Shown: positions 1-7,570 of the stretch, piece by piece
Layout of the letters: each line of letters opens with the position of its first letter
Position numbering within the stretch: position 1 is the first letter of the stretch
NCBI GenBank assembly: GCA_051881815.1
Contig: JBJEQP010000043.1
Location: 1 to 17,260 of the forward strand
DNA: 17,260 nt
Origin: UMGS363 sp051881815
GTDB taxonomy: Bacteria > Bacillota > Clostridia > Oscillospirales > Ruminococcaceae
Direction: 5' to 3'
Made by a program: the position numbers and the translations under genes
Notes under the pieces: model-generated
The model's input: the letters and a program-made list of their open reading frames with translations, nothing else
What the model was told of the DNA's origin: nothing
The model's database searches: none

Positions 1-32
1 ATTGATACGCCGTTGATGATTTTTACGTTCAT
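1..32 (-). CDS. Possible start of a truncated gene at the window edge
   Basis: An ATG at 32-30 opens a reading frame that runs off the left edge, giving MNVKIINGVS. A purine-rich AAAGGCGG (minus strand, 48-41) lies about 8 bases upstream and could be a ribosome binding site. It would follow the GGDEF gene in the same direction after about 65 bases. Only ten residues are visible, so nothing can be said about function, and the call could be wrong. Confidence 0.35.
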   Translation of the reverse strand, partial: MNVKIINGVS

Positions 33-97
33 GGGTTTGACCGCCTTTCATTATTAGTGTTTATTTTTAACGACTTGCGCCGTTTGGTTTACATCTG

Positions 98-2380
98 TTA
101 AAAGCCAAATTTTTTGTTTCTTCTTTTGCGCTCTGTCTTATCATCATAAAGCTTTCCGTCGGCTTTGTCAACGGCTTCCTTGAAGTCGTAGGAGTTTTCG
201 CATCTGCATTCGCAGAAACCCATTGACATATCTATCGGATAAGGCTTTTTCGCTGTCATATTAAGCCGATCTATGTATTCACATTTTTTGCTTATAACGC
301 TTTCAACGCTGCCGATATCATCTTTAAGTACGAACGCCGCAAATTCATCGCCGCCCATTCTTCCGACAATGCCGTTTTCGCCGAACACGTCAACAAGGCA
401 AAGAGCAAGATTTTTTATGGAAAAATCGCCCTCCGAGTGACCGTAGCCGTCATTGACAGATTTAAGATTATCCATATCCGCATAGCAAACGATGATATCC
501 TTGCCCTTGTTTTTGTCGATAAAGTCCTCGGCAGCCTTGTAGAAGCCCCGTCTGTTGTAAATTCCCGTCAGCTCGTCTATCTCCGAAAGATTTTCAAGCG
601 CAATGTTCTTTATATGAAGCTTTTCATTGATCTTGTCCTGCTCGGAAATAAGCCTTATGAGCTTAACTGCGGCGCTTGCCTGATAGACCACAAGCTCCAG
701 ATCGGCAAAGAAATCCTCGGTATCGGGCTCGCAAAGCAAAATTCCGTACTGATATTCTCGTGAGTAGAGATCGGCAACGATGAACGTATGCCTTTCGGTA
801 TCGGAAATGTACCTATTTTTATACATATACTCTGCCGCAACGCATTGCTCTTCCTTGGGTACCATATTGAAGTCCTTGCCTTTTTGATAGGACATGAACC
901 GCCAATTCAGCCCTGTCGGGAATTCACCCTTGTTATGATACTCTGCCGGCTCGTCAATAAGGAAAAGATAGCTCGATCTTATGTCCAGACAATGGAACTT
1001 ATTCATCATCTGCGCATAGCTCATCGCCATATTTTCATTGAACATCAGCGTATCTCTTGTAAAGAGATTGGATAAATGGGTATGGTTTTTCTGACGATCC
1101 TCCAGCTTTTTGAAATCATTTATCATTCTGTTTGAGATCTTTATGACAGAATATTTGAAAAGCTTGTTTATGATATCAATGTTTTCGGCAGGAGAATTAT
1201 CAATAAGCCATTTATGTCCTCCGTCAATGACTTCGATCATTCTCGGGGCAAGATCCACGGCGTATAGGCTCTTTGAAAAGAAATCCTCAAAGTGCTCCGA
1301 TAAATGCTTGTAATCATAGGCATCGGCATTTTTTTCGATAAGACACCTTCGCAGAAGTGCGATAAGTCCGCGGCAGCGCTGCTTTACGCTGTCATAGGTT
1401 TCTATCGGAACGTGGCTTTGATACAGATAGTTTATGATGTTATCCGCAATTTCATCGTCATTGCCCTTAAACACATTTTTCATATCGTTAAGGTGCAAGG
1501 CTGCCATTGAGCAGGACGCTCGAGGAATAAATTCGGTTTTGCAATAATGATCGGTATCAGCTTTGCCGTTCAAAAGATTGATGACCTTTTCAACAGCTCT
1601 GTATCCCATTGCATAAGCGTCTGCTTTTACGGACGCAAGCGGAGGATCCATTTTTGAAGCAAACGGAGTATCGTCAAAGCCGACAAGCATGATGTCCCTG
1701 CCGACGAGCTTACCGCGATCCCTCAATATATCGTAAAACACCGACGCCATTTCGTCATTGACGCACATTACGGCGTCGCAGTCGGGATTTCTGTCAAGCA
1801 GCTGTTTCGCTTCTTCAACGCAGAACTCGGAGATATCGCTTTCAATGACCATATTGTCATCGTATTCAAGACCGTTTGCGGCAAGTGCAGCTTTGTATGC
1901 TTCAAAGCGCTCTCTGCATTCGAGATTGACAAGCTTACCTATCATCATGCAGATATGCTTTCTGTTCTGCTCTTTTACAAGATAATTGACAGCCTGCGTT
2001 ATGCCCGAAGCATTGTCAAATATAAGATGATCGTAACCGTCTATCCTTGAAGCGACATTCAGTATAGGCGTATCACTCAGATAGTCAAGGACTTCTTTTT
2101 TCCTGTTGTCATCGCTTATGTAAGCAATAGTTCCCGTACATACGATCAGATAATCCAGCTTTGCTTTTGCGGCATAATCCATCAGTATATTGTACTGATA
2201 CTCGAATTTCATATCGTATGAAGCATTGTCATAATCAACATCAAGATACTTCATCGGGAAAATGACCAGATCAGCATCCAGCTTTTCTGCAGCAGCGATA
2301 GCACCTTTCGATACTCTGTTGCTGAAAGAATCCATTATATTTGCGACAAGAAGCCCTATATTAAAACGTCCCCGAGCCAT
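98..2380 (-). CDS. Diguanylate cyclase (GGDEF) with N-terminal LacI-type sugar-binding sensor domain
   Basis: This 760-residue protein probably makes cyclic di-GMP in response to a small ligand. Residues about 5-295 resemble the periplasmic-binding-like core of LacI/GalR regulators (starts FNIGLLVANIMDSFS, ends near VINLLNGKA), but the HTH that normally precedes this core is absent. Residues about 300-590 match no family I recognise. A short helical linker leads to a GGDEF domain, about 610-755: DELTGIYNRRG, DMDNLKSVND at 635-644, GH at 647-648 and an intact GGDEF at 676-680, so the cyclase should be active. The inhibitory RxxD site expected just upstream is missing (GENG there). No signal peptide or membrane segment is seen, so sensing is inferred to be cytosolic. 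The ATG at 2380 has AGGTGAT at 2390-2384. The gene follows a sugar ABC transporter but has its own promoter. Confidence 0.92.
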   Translation of the reverse strand: MARGRFNIGLLVANIMDSFSNRVSKGAIAAAEKLDADLVIFPMKYLDVDYDNASYDMKFEYQYNILMDYAAKAKLDYLIVCTGTIAYISDDNRKKEVLDYLSDTPILNVASRIDGYDHLIFDNASGITQAVNYLVKEQNRKHICMMIGKLVNLECRERFEAYKAALAANGLEYDDNMVIESDISEFCVEEAKQLLDRNPDCDAVMCVNDEMASVFYDILRDRGKLVGRDIMLVGFDDTPFASKMDPPLASVKADAYAMGYRAVEKVINLLNGKADTDHYCKTEFIPRASCSMAALHLNDMKNVFKGNDDEIADNIINYLYQSHVPIETYDSVKQRCRGLIALLRRCLIEKNADAYDYKHLSEHFEDFFSKSLYAVDLAPRMIEVIDGGHKWLIDNSPAENIDIINKLFKYSVIKISNRMINDFKKLEDRQKNHTHLSNLFTRDTLMFNENMAMSYAQMMNKFHCLDIRSSYLFLIDEPAEYHNKGEFPTGLNWRFMSYQKGKDFNMVPKEEQCVAAEYMYKNRYISDTERHTFIVADLYSREYQYGILLCEPDTEDFFADLELVVYQASAAVKLIRLISEQDKINEKLHIKNIALENLSEIDELTGIYNRRGFYKAAEDFIDKNKGKDIIVCYADMDNLKSVNDGYGHSEGDFSIKNLALCLVDVFGENGIVGRMGGDEFAAFVLKDDIGSVESVISKKCEYIDRLNMTAKKPYPIDMSMGFCECRCENSYDFKEAVDKADGKLYDDKTERKRRNKKFGF

Positions 2381-2462
2381 ACGATCACCTTCCGTTTTTT
2401 ATGTACGATCCTTCATTCGGTTTTTGAACGAAGACAGATTTTTGATCAATAATATCTGTTTA

Positions 2463-2491
2463 ATTATAACATATTTACGAAAGGATTTCAA
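2463..2491 (-). promoter_or_regulatory. Sigma-A type promoter for the GGDEF gene
   Basis: On the minus strand, TTGAAA (2491-2486) and a perfect TATAAT (2468-2463) are separated by 17 bases. Transcription would begin near 2456, giving a leader of about 75 bases. It lies between the transporter terminator and the GGDEF gene, so the cyclase can be transcribed apart from the transporter. Confidence 0.7.
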
Positions 2492-2520
2492 TATTTTTTG
2501 TATAAAATTATTCGAAAGAG

Positions 2521-2554
2521 TATAAAAATCCCTACATAAGCAGAGATTTTTATA
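2521..2554 (-). terminator. AT-rich hairpin terminator after the permease gene
   Basis: TATAAAAATC (2521-2530) and GATTTTTATA (2545-2554) are exact reverse complements around a 14-base loop, starting 11 bases past the stop codon of the second permease. On the minus strand the descending arm is itself T-rich. The stem is short of GC pairs, so termination may be leaky and allow some read-through into the GGDEF gene. Its symmetry also allows use in either direction. Confidence 0.55.
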
Positions 2555-2565
2555 GAATATAAAGG

Positions 2566-3417
2566 TTATTCCTTTACCGAACCGTTTACCAGTCCTGCAT
2601 ATATCTGCTTCTGAAGGCAAAGGAAAATTATGAGCGTCGGGATAATACAGATAACGATACCTGCGAAGATTATCTCCCATTTTGCGCCGTAAGGTCCGAT
2701 AAAGCTGTAAAGTGCTGTTGAAACAACGGCAAGCTTTTTGTCGGGCATATAAAGCTGTGGAGTATAGAAGTCGTTGTAGATACTTATTATTTTAATTGTA
2801 AGCACCGTTGCGATCGCAGGTTTTAAAAGAGGAAGAATGATCTTCGCATAGACTGTGAAATAGTTTGCACCGTCTATGATAGCACTTTCATCGAGCGAAT
2901 ATGAAATATTATTCAGGAACTGGATGAAAATATAGATCGAGATGATATCTGTACCGATATAAAGAATTATCGGAGCAGCCATGTGTCCTACAAGATGGAA
3001 CGAATTCATGATACGGTAAACTGTGACCTGCATTGCAATGTTCGGGAAAAGAGTCGCAACAAGAAATGCTGTTTTCATGACTTTGCCCAAGAGGGTATTG
3101 AACCTCTGAACAACGTATGCTGTCATTGTACCTGTGATAACCGTTCCTATGCAGGAGATAACGAGGATGATAGCTGTGTTTTTCAGTCCGAGAAGAACGT
3201 TGCCGTCCATGAAAGCGGTCTTATAATTGTTCCACTCAAGCTTTTCGGGAAGCGCAAAAACATTGGAAGAAAGGAATTCCGCATTGTTTTTGAACGAACC
3301 CAGGAATACTACGACAAGTGGGATAAAGACGACAAGACAAGCAATGATAAGAACCGCATATTTAAGTATACTGAAGATAATTCGAGTCGTTTTTCCGTTA
3401 TTATATGTAGTTTCCAT
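2566..3417 (-). CDS. Sugar ABC transporter permease, MalG type (CUT1)
   Basis: This is the second membrane subunit of a carbohydrate importer. The 283-residue protein has a hydrophobic N-terminal helix (about 18-41), several further membrane helices, and the cytoplasmic ATPase-docking loop of this family at about 176-200 (DESAIIDGANYFTVY...LPLLKP), with E-S-A in place of E-A-A. The length is usual for MalG-like permeases. The upstream gene ends in AAGGAGGATAAGTGA, which also supplies the ribosome binding site. Two starts are possible: a GTG at 3423 overlapping that stop, only 4 bases from GGAGG, or the ATG at 3417, 10 bases away. I chose the ATG; the difference is two residues. The protein should pair with the permease encoded just upstream. 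The substrate is probably a mono- or oligosaccharide, but it cannot be read from the sequence. Confidence 0.93.
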   Translation of the reverse strand: METTYNNGKTTRIIFSILKYAVLIIACLVVFIPLVVVFLGSFKNNAEFLSSNVFALPEKLEWNNYKTAFMDGNVLLGLKNTAIILVISCIGTVITGTMTAYVVQRFNTLLGKVMKTAFLVATLFPNIAMQVTVYRIMNSFHLVGHMAAPIILYIGTDIISIYIFIQFLNNISYSLDESAIIDGANYFTVYAKIILPLLKPAIATVLTIKIISIYNDFYTPQLYMPDKKLAVVSTALYSFIGPYGAKWEIIFAGIVICIIPTLIIFLCLQKQIYAGLVNGSVKE

Positions 3418-3419
3418 GA

Positions 3420-4334
3420 TCACTTATCCTCCTTCAGAACGGTTTTCTGAATGATCGTCACGACTATGATGATAAGGAACAGCACCATTGTCATTGCGGC
3501 GGCAAGTCCGACCTTTTGGTACTTGAATGCCGTTTCGGTGGTCTGGATAACGAATGTGCTTGTACCAAATTTTCCGCCGGTGATAATGTACGGGATCTCG
3601 TAAACGCTGATAGCGCCCTTCACTGCAAGTATCATCTGGAGAAGAATAATAGGACGGATACCGGGAGCTATGATATAACGGAATACCTGAAAACGGTTTG
3701 CGCCGTCAAGGTCTGCCGCTTCGTAAATATCGGGTGAGATGGACTGGATAGCACCGATGAACATTACAAGGTCAAGTCCGATATAACGCCATATCGAAAC
3801 GAAAACAAGGCAGACATTTGCAAGGCCTTCGGTCGAAAGGAATTTTATCGGCTCGCCGCCGAAAAGAGTGATCAAAGTATTGAGAGTGCCGTCTGTGTTG
3901 GTAACGCCGTCACCTCTCTGGAAGAAGCGGCGGAAGATAAGCGCAACGGCAACGGTATTTATCATATAAGGGAAAAACAGAGCGCCTTTAAAGAAGCTTG
4001 CGCCTCTTATCTTTGAGCAAAGAATGGTTGCGAGGAAAAGCGCAAGTCCAAGCTGGATAAACGAGCCTACAAGATAGTAAACGCTGTTCTTGAGCGAGGA
4101 GAAATATTCGGGAGTTGTGAAAACAGTTTTATAGTTTTCAAAACCGACAAATGTAACATTCTGTCCGAACTGATCTCTGTTTTCAAAGCTGTACCTCACC
4201 ATATTGAACGCAGGGATATATGTAAACACGAAGAGAAGAACGGAAGGAATGAGCAAGAACGATACTACCGTCAGAAGCTGCTGTGATTTGATTCTTCCAA
4301 GCTTGTTATGCGAAAGAACATTTTGACTTTTCAT
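3420..4334 (-). CDS. Sugar ABC transporter permease, MalF type (CUT1)
   Basis: This is the first membrane subunit of the carbohydrate importer, 304 residues. An N-terminal membrane helix (about 20-42) is followed by an extracytoplasmic segment and about five more helices. The EAA loop is clear at 205-229 (EAADLDGANRFQVFRYIIAP...), the site that contacts the ATPase. The ATG at 4334 follows GGAGG on the minus strand with a 6-base spacer. The gene lies about 200 bases after the binding-protein gene with a hairpin between, and its stop codon overlaps the translation start region of the MalG-type gene, so the two permeases are probably translationally coupled. No nucleotide-binding subunit is encoded nearby. 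Many Gram-positive CUT1 importers share one MsmK/MsiK-type ATPase encoded elsewhere, which is the likely explanation here. Confidence 0.94.
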   Translation of the reverse strand: MKSQNVLSHNKLGRIKSQQLLTVVSFLLIPSVLLFVFTYIPAFNMVRYSFENRDQFGQNVTFVGFENYKTVFTTPEYFSSLKNSVYYLVGSFIQLGLALFLATILCSKIRGASFFKGALFFPYMINTVAVALIFRRFFQRGDGVTNTDGTLNTLITLFGGEPIKFLSTEGLANVCLVFVSIWRYIGLDLVMFIGAIQSISPDIYEAADLDGANRFQVFRYIIAPGIRPIILLQMILAVKGAISVYEIPYIITGGKFGTSTFVIQTTETAFKYQKVGLAAAMTMVLFLIIIVVTIIQKTVLKEDK

Positions 4335-4431
4335 AGTCTGCCTCCGAAAAAAATTGCCGTCCTATGATATCTTGTTAAGATTTTTCAGACGGTCTTCAAA
4401 GAAATTACAAAATGAATTTGCACCGGCGGAT

Positions 4432-4467
4432 ATGAAGCGGCAGAAAGGGGGATAAATGCCGCTTCAT
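4432..4467 (-). other. Intercistronic stem-loop between binding protein and permease genes
   Basis: ATGAAGCGGCA (4432-4442) and TGCCGCTTCAT (4457-4467) form an exact 11-bp stem with a 14-base loop in the 199-base gap between the two genes. No T-run follows on the minus strand, so it is not a classic terminator. By analogy with other binding-protein transporter operons it may protect the upstream mRNA from 3' decay, so that the binding protein is made in excess over the permeases; that role is inferred. Apart from the MalF ribosome binding site, nothing else was recognised in this gap. Confidence 0.6.
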
Positions 4468-4533
4468 ACGGAAAACTCCACACGGTACGATATAAATTTA
4501 AGAAGGATAGGAAATGATCAGTTTAAAAGTTAA

Positions 4534-5955
4534 TTAACCAAGGATCTTATCTCTGGAAGCGTTCCATGCTGCGTTTACATCGTCGCAGATCTTCTTGTAA
4601 GAATCTTCGCCTTCGCCCTTGAATGCAGCCTCAGCCATTCTTACCTTGAAGTTTGTGGTAGCGTCGCCCCAAGGATCAACCTCGGAATCCTTAGCGATCT
4701 CATCGTACTTGCCGACGAGTTCTGTTGGGAATGCAGCTTCAACGAAGAGCTCAACGCCGAGATCTTCAAATGCGGAGAGTGTTTCAGGCATCGGAGCACC
4801 CTTAAGACCGGAGATCATGCCTTCGTTCTGAGCAAAGCCGGAATCATCGCAGAACCATCTTACATAAGCCATTGCAGCGTCCTTGTTCTGGGAGTTCTTG
4901 TTTACGCTCATCATGTAGTCGTTGGAAGAAGCGGAGTAAAGCTTTCCGTTAACGGAGTTCGGGAAAGGCATAAATCCAACGTTTGCGGGATCTTCGCCTA
5001 CATTTACTGCAGCTTCCTGGAACTGTGAGATAGCCCAAGAACCGAGAACCATTGTACCGATCTTGCCCTGTGCGAATGCAGGCTTGCAGCCTTCCCAGTC
5101 AGTCGTTGAAGGATCTTCTTCATGGAGAGCAGGATTGGAGTAGATGTCGAAAAGTGTGCCGTATACAGCGTCAAAAGGACTTCCGTCAAAGAAGAGATCG
5201 TTCTTTTCTGTGAGCAGCTTTATATTGTATTCGGGGTCACCTGCAGCGGAGAGAACGAGCGACTGCCACTGTGCGATAGTCCAGCCTGCAGCATAGTTTG
5301 TGTAGTAAGGGATAGCGTCTGTATTGTCAGCTATCTGCTGAAGACAGTTGATGAAATCCTCGGTAGTTGTCGGAAGGCTTGTGATGCCTGCGTCAGCCCA
5401 TACCTTCTTGTTATAGAGAAGACCGGAAGCTGTACCTGCTGTCGGAAGTGCGTAAACCTGACCGTCAGCAACATAATCCTTGAGCCAGTAATACTTGCCG
5501 TCAAGCTCATCGAATGAACCGAAGGACTCGAAGAAGTTGGGAAGTTCAGCCTGCTTGATAGCCTGAGGAGTCATAAGTGCGTCACCATAGTTGTCAGCCT
5601 GGAGCATTGTTGTGATGTCGTTAGCATAGTCTGTGAAGGACTGATATTCAACCTTTACATTAGGATAAAGTGCATTGAAGCCTTCTGTGAGCTTTGCCAT
5701 TGTGCCGTCCTGATCTCTGTCGGTACGGTGGTGGAGAACCTTGATAGTACCGGAGAGGTCGCTGTTTGCTTCAGCAGCTTCTGTTGTTTCAGCTGAATCA
5801 TTGCCGCTGTCAGCAGTATTTGCATCAGCTGCTTTTGTTGTAGCTGCTGTTGTTGAAGCGGTATCGCCTGTACTGCTGCTGCATCCTGCGAATACGGAAC
5901 AGGTCATCAATACTGCAACTGCTGCAGCTGCTGTTTTTTTCATCTGTGAATTCAT
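4534..5955 (-). CDS. Sugar ABC transporter substrate-binding lipoprotein (SBP family 1)
   Basis: This 473-residue protein is the extracellular binding subunit that delivers a carbohydrate to the two permeases. Its lipoprotein signal has MKK, a hydrophobic stretch and VFAGC, with the lipidated cysteine at residue 25. A Ser/Thr/Ala-rich linker (about 26-66) separates the anchor from the binding domain. The domain begins GTIKVLHHRTDRDQDGTMAKL and contains features of family 1 solute-binding proteins: KVWADAGI, the FAQGKIGTMVLGSWAISQF region, and a C-terminal AWNASRDKIL helix. I start it at the ATG at 5955, 8 bases after GGAGGAA; an in-frame TTG five codons upstream overlaps that ribosome binding site and is unlikely. 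It heads the operon behind a strong promoter with a LacI-type operator. The specific sugar cannot be assigned. Confidence 0.95.
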   Translation of the reverse strand: MNSQMKKTAAAAVAVLMTCSVFAGCSSSTGDTASTTAATTKAADANTADSGNDSAETTEAAEANSDLSGTIKVLHHRTDRDQDGTMAKLTEGFNALYPNVKVEYQSFTDYANDITTMLQADNYGDALMTPQAIKQAELPNFFESFGSFDELDGKYYWLKDYVADGQVYALPTAGTASGLLYNKKVWADAGITSLPTTTEDFINCLQQIADNTDAIPYYTNYAAGWTIAQWQSLVLSAAGDPEYNIKLLTEKNDLFFDGSPFDAVYGTLFDIYSNPALHEEDPSTTDWEGCKPAFAQGKIGTMVLGSWAISQFQEAAVNVGEDPANVGFMPFPNSVNGKLYSASSNDYMMSVNKNSQNKDAAMAYVRWFCDDSGFAQNEGMISGLKGAPMPETLSAFEDLGVELFVEAAFPTELVGKYDEIAKDSEVDPWGDATTNFKVRMAEAAFKGEGEDSYKKICDDVNAAWNASRDKILG

Positions 5956-6013
5956 TGTTGATTCCTCCAATTTAATTAAATGCGTTCTTATTAAGCTTGC
6001 GTCCGTAAATCTT

Positions 6014-6025
6014 TTAATCGATTAA
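6014..6025. promoter_or_regulatory. Palindromic operator for the LacI-family regulator at the transporter promoter
   Basis: TTAATCGATTAA is a perfect 12-bp palindrome with the central CG step typical of LacI/GalR operators. It sits about 15-26 bases downstream of the predicted start of the transporter transcript, where a bound repressor would block initiation or elongation. A version differing at one base lies in front of the divergent lacI-type gene at 6386-6397, and an AT-only relative, TTAATTAATTAA, at 6322-6333. Assignment to this particular regulator is inferred from position and recurrence. Confidence 0.65.
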
Positions 6026-6046
6026 CGGATCGCTGTTGTGATTCTA

Positions 6047-6074
6047 ATTATAACGAGAAGAACCAACTTGTCAA
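6047..6074 (-). promoter_or_regulatory. Strong sigma-A type promoter for the sugar transporter operon
   Basis: On the minus strand a perfect TTGACA (6074-6069) and a perfect TATAAT (6052-6047) are 16 bases apart. Transcription should begin near 6040, giving a leader of about 85 bases that contains the palindromic operator at 6014-6025. Two consensus hexamers suggest high activity when the repressor is released. Confidence 0.8.
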
Positions 6075-6225
6075 CCGAATTTGCCAATAGCGGCAATTTA
6101 TACAAATAAATGTTGTTAACTAAAGGCATCCTGCACAAAAAGCCAAAAAGTATATCTATAAAAAACTAAAAAATCGCCATAAATTTCGCAATATTGTTTA
6201 AAATATACTAATTATGAATTTACTG

Positions 6226-6239
6226 CGAAAACGTTCACA
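6226..6239. promoter_or_regulatory. cre-like catabolite-control site
   Basis: CGAAAACGTTCACA matches the CcpA site consensus TGWAANCGNTNWCA at 13 of 14 positions, failing only at the first base. It lies about 150 bases upstream of the main transporter promoter. On the minus strand TTGTGA (6241-6236), 18 bases and CATAAT could form a second, weaker promoter overlapping the site. The rest of 5971-6463 is AT-rich, with no reading frame I would support beyond the sites listed separately. One near-match in AT-rich DNA is modest evidence. Confidence 0.35.
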
Positions 6240-6385
6240 ATTTATCTTTAGCATAAGTTTATACCGGATTTAACATTTTAGTAACATTATGCATTATAAA
6301 AGTTTAAGATTTCAGATTAATTTAATTAATTAAAAAGATTAAAAAAGACGATTACATGATTAATTTTTATGCAAAAACAAAAAAA

Positions 6386-6397
6386 TTAATCAATTAA
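6386..6397. promoter_or_regulatory. Second LacI-type operator, upstream of the regulator's own promoter
   Basis: TTAATCAATTAA differs at one central base from the perfect palindrome at 6014-6025. It ends 6 bases before the -35 box of the regulator gene. The two sites are about 370 bases apart, so autoregulation or DNA looping between them is possible. Confidence 0.55.
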
Positions 6398-6403
6398 AAA
6401 CTA

Positions 6404-6432
6404 TTGAAAAACCTGAACTTTTATGCTAAAAT
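6404..6432 (+). promoter_or_regulatory. Sigma-A type promoter for the LacI-family regulator
   Basis: TTGAAA (6404-6409) and TAAAAT (6427-6432) are separated by 17 bases; transcription should start near 6439. The TTG that could extend the reading frame upstream is part of this -35 box, which supports the ATG at 6464 as the real start. Confidence 0.7.
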
Positions 6433-6463
6433 TATATCAATGATATTATTTCGGAGGTATCGT

Positions 6464-7471
6464 ATGGGCAAAAGCGTTACAATGAGCGACATTGCCGAAA
6501 GGCTTGGGATAAGCACGGTCGCAGTATCAAAAGCGTTGTCGGGTCAGAAGGGCGTAAGCGCCGCTCTCCGGGAACAGGTCAAAAAAACCGCTTCCGAAAT
6601 GGGATACAAAGCTAAGAGCAGCGTTCAGAAGAAAAGTTCTTTAAGCAACAATATCGGCTTGCTCGTTGCCGAAAGATACATTTCGGATAATTCATTCTAT
6701 TTTAAATTTATAAGAGCGCTGTCCACGGAGATGCAGAAAAACGGGAACTATGTTTTCCTGCATACATTGACGCAAAAAAACGAGGATAACTGCGTTCTGC
6801 CCGATATTTTCTTTCATCAGCGTGTTGACGGCATCATTATTCTCGGACAGATCTCCGACAAATACACGAAAGCTGTGCTTGAAACAAAAATACCGATAGT
6901 TTTTCTTGATTTCTACAATGAGCTTACCTCTGACAGCTGTATAATAAGCGACAGCTTTTACGGAACCTATGAAATGACGAACTATCTTATTGCAAACGGA
7001 CACAAAAACATCGCTTTTGTCGGGAATATTTATTCTACATCGAGCATTCAGGACAGATTTCTCGGATATTCAAAGTCGCTTATGGAGCATAACATTCCCG
7101 TACATGATTATTTCGTTATTTCCGACCGTGATACGCAGACGGGAAGGTATATACCGATAGAGCTTCCCATGATAATGCCGACAGCCTTCGTTTGCAACTG
7201 CGACGAAGTTGCCTGCAAGCTGATAACACAGCTCAAGGACAACGGATACCGTGTTCCCGATGACATATCCGTCACAGGCTTTGATAATTCGGTTTACAGC
7301 TCGATAAGCGCACCGAATATCACAACGATAGAAGTAAACACCGAGCAAATGTCAAAGATCGCAGTTGAATCTCTCCTTGCCAAGATACGTTCGCCGAGGC
7401 TCGTAACGGGAATGATACAGGTAAAGGGAAAGATATTGTATAAGGATTCCGTTGCGGCTATAAGCTTTTGA
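6464..7471 (+). CDS. LacI/GalR-family transcriptional regulator
   Basis: This 335-residue repressor probably controls the divergent sugar transporter. It opens with a classic LacI helix-turn-helix and hinge helix (residues 5-49: VTMSDIAERLGISTVAVSKALS, then REQVKKTASEMGYKA). The ligand-binding core follows from about residue 62 (NNIGLLVAERYIS) and includes RVDGIIILGQ, the NGHKNIAFVGN segment, a PTAFVCNCDEVA segment and DDISVTGFDNSVYSSISAPNITTIEVN near the C-terminus. The ATG at 6464 follows CGGAGGT (6452-6458) at a good distance and gives the usual family length. A longer in-frame start at 6404 would lie inside the -35 box. Matching palindromes flank both divergent promoters, which fits joint control of transporter and regulator. 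The inducer is unknown, but is probably the transported sugar or a product of it. Confidence 0.94.
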   Translation: MGKSVTMSDIAERLGISTVAVSKALSGQKGVSAALREQVKKTASEMGYKAKSSVQKKSSLSNNIGLLVAERYISDNSFYFKFIRALSTEMQKNGNYVFLHTLTQKNEDNCVLPDIFFHQRVDGIIILGQISDKYTKAVLETKIPIVFLDFYNELTSDSCIISDSFYGTYEMTNYLIANGHKNIAFVGNIYSTSSIQDRFLGYSKSLMEHNIPVHDYFVISDRDTQTGRYIPIELPMIMPTAFVCNCDEVACKLITQLKDNGYRVPDDISVTGFDNSVYSSISAPNITTIEVNTEQMSKIAVESLLAKIRSPRLVTGMIQVKGKILYKDSVAAISF

Positions 7472-7496
7472 CAATGCAAGTTTTATAAAAGATATT
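7468..7496 (+). promoter_or_regulatory. Possible promoter for the AIM24-family gene
   Basis: TTGACA (7468-7473) overlaps the end of the regulator gene and is followed after 17 bases by GATATT (7491-7496), a four-of-six match to the -10 box. It would give a leader of about 70 bases. No terminator separates the two genes, so read-through from the regulator gene is an equally good explanation. Confidence 0.3.
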
Positions 7497-7570
7497 TTCA
7501 AAATATGATATAGGTGTATCCCGTTTCCTCAACGCAGGATTCGGTATAAATAAAAATTGGAGGTATTGTT

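Noticed and set aside
2399..2680. 93-residue open frame on the minus strand
   Set aside because: It overlaps the end of the permease gene, the hairpin and the GGDEF promoter; no start signal or family resemblance was seen.
6404..6463. N-terminal extension of the LacI-family regulator by 20 residues
   Set aside because: The TTG start lies in the -35 box, and family members begin directly before the helix-turn-helix as at 6464.
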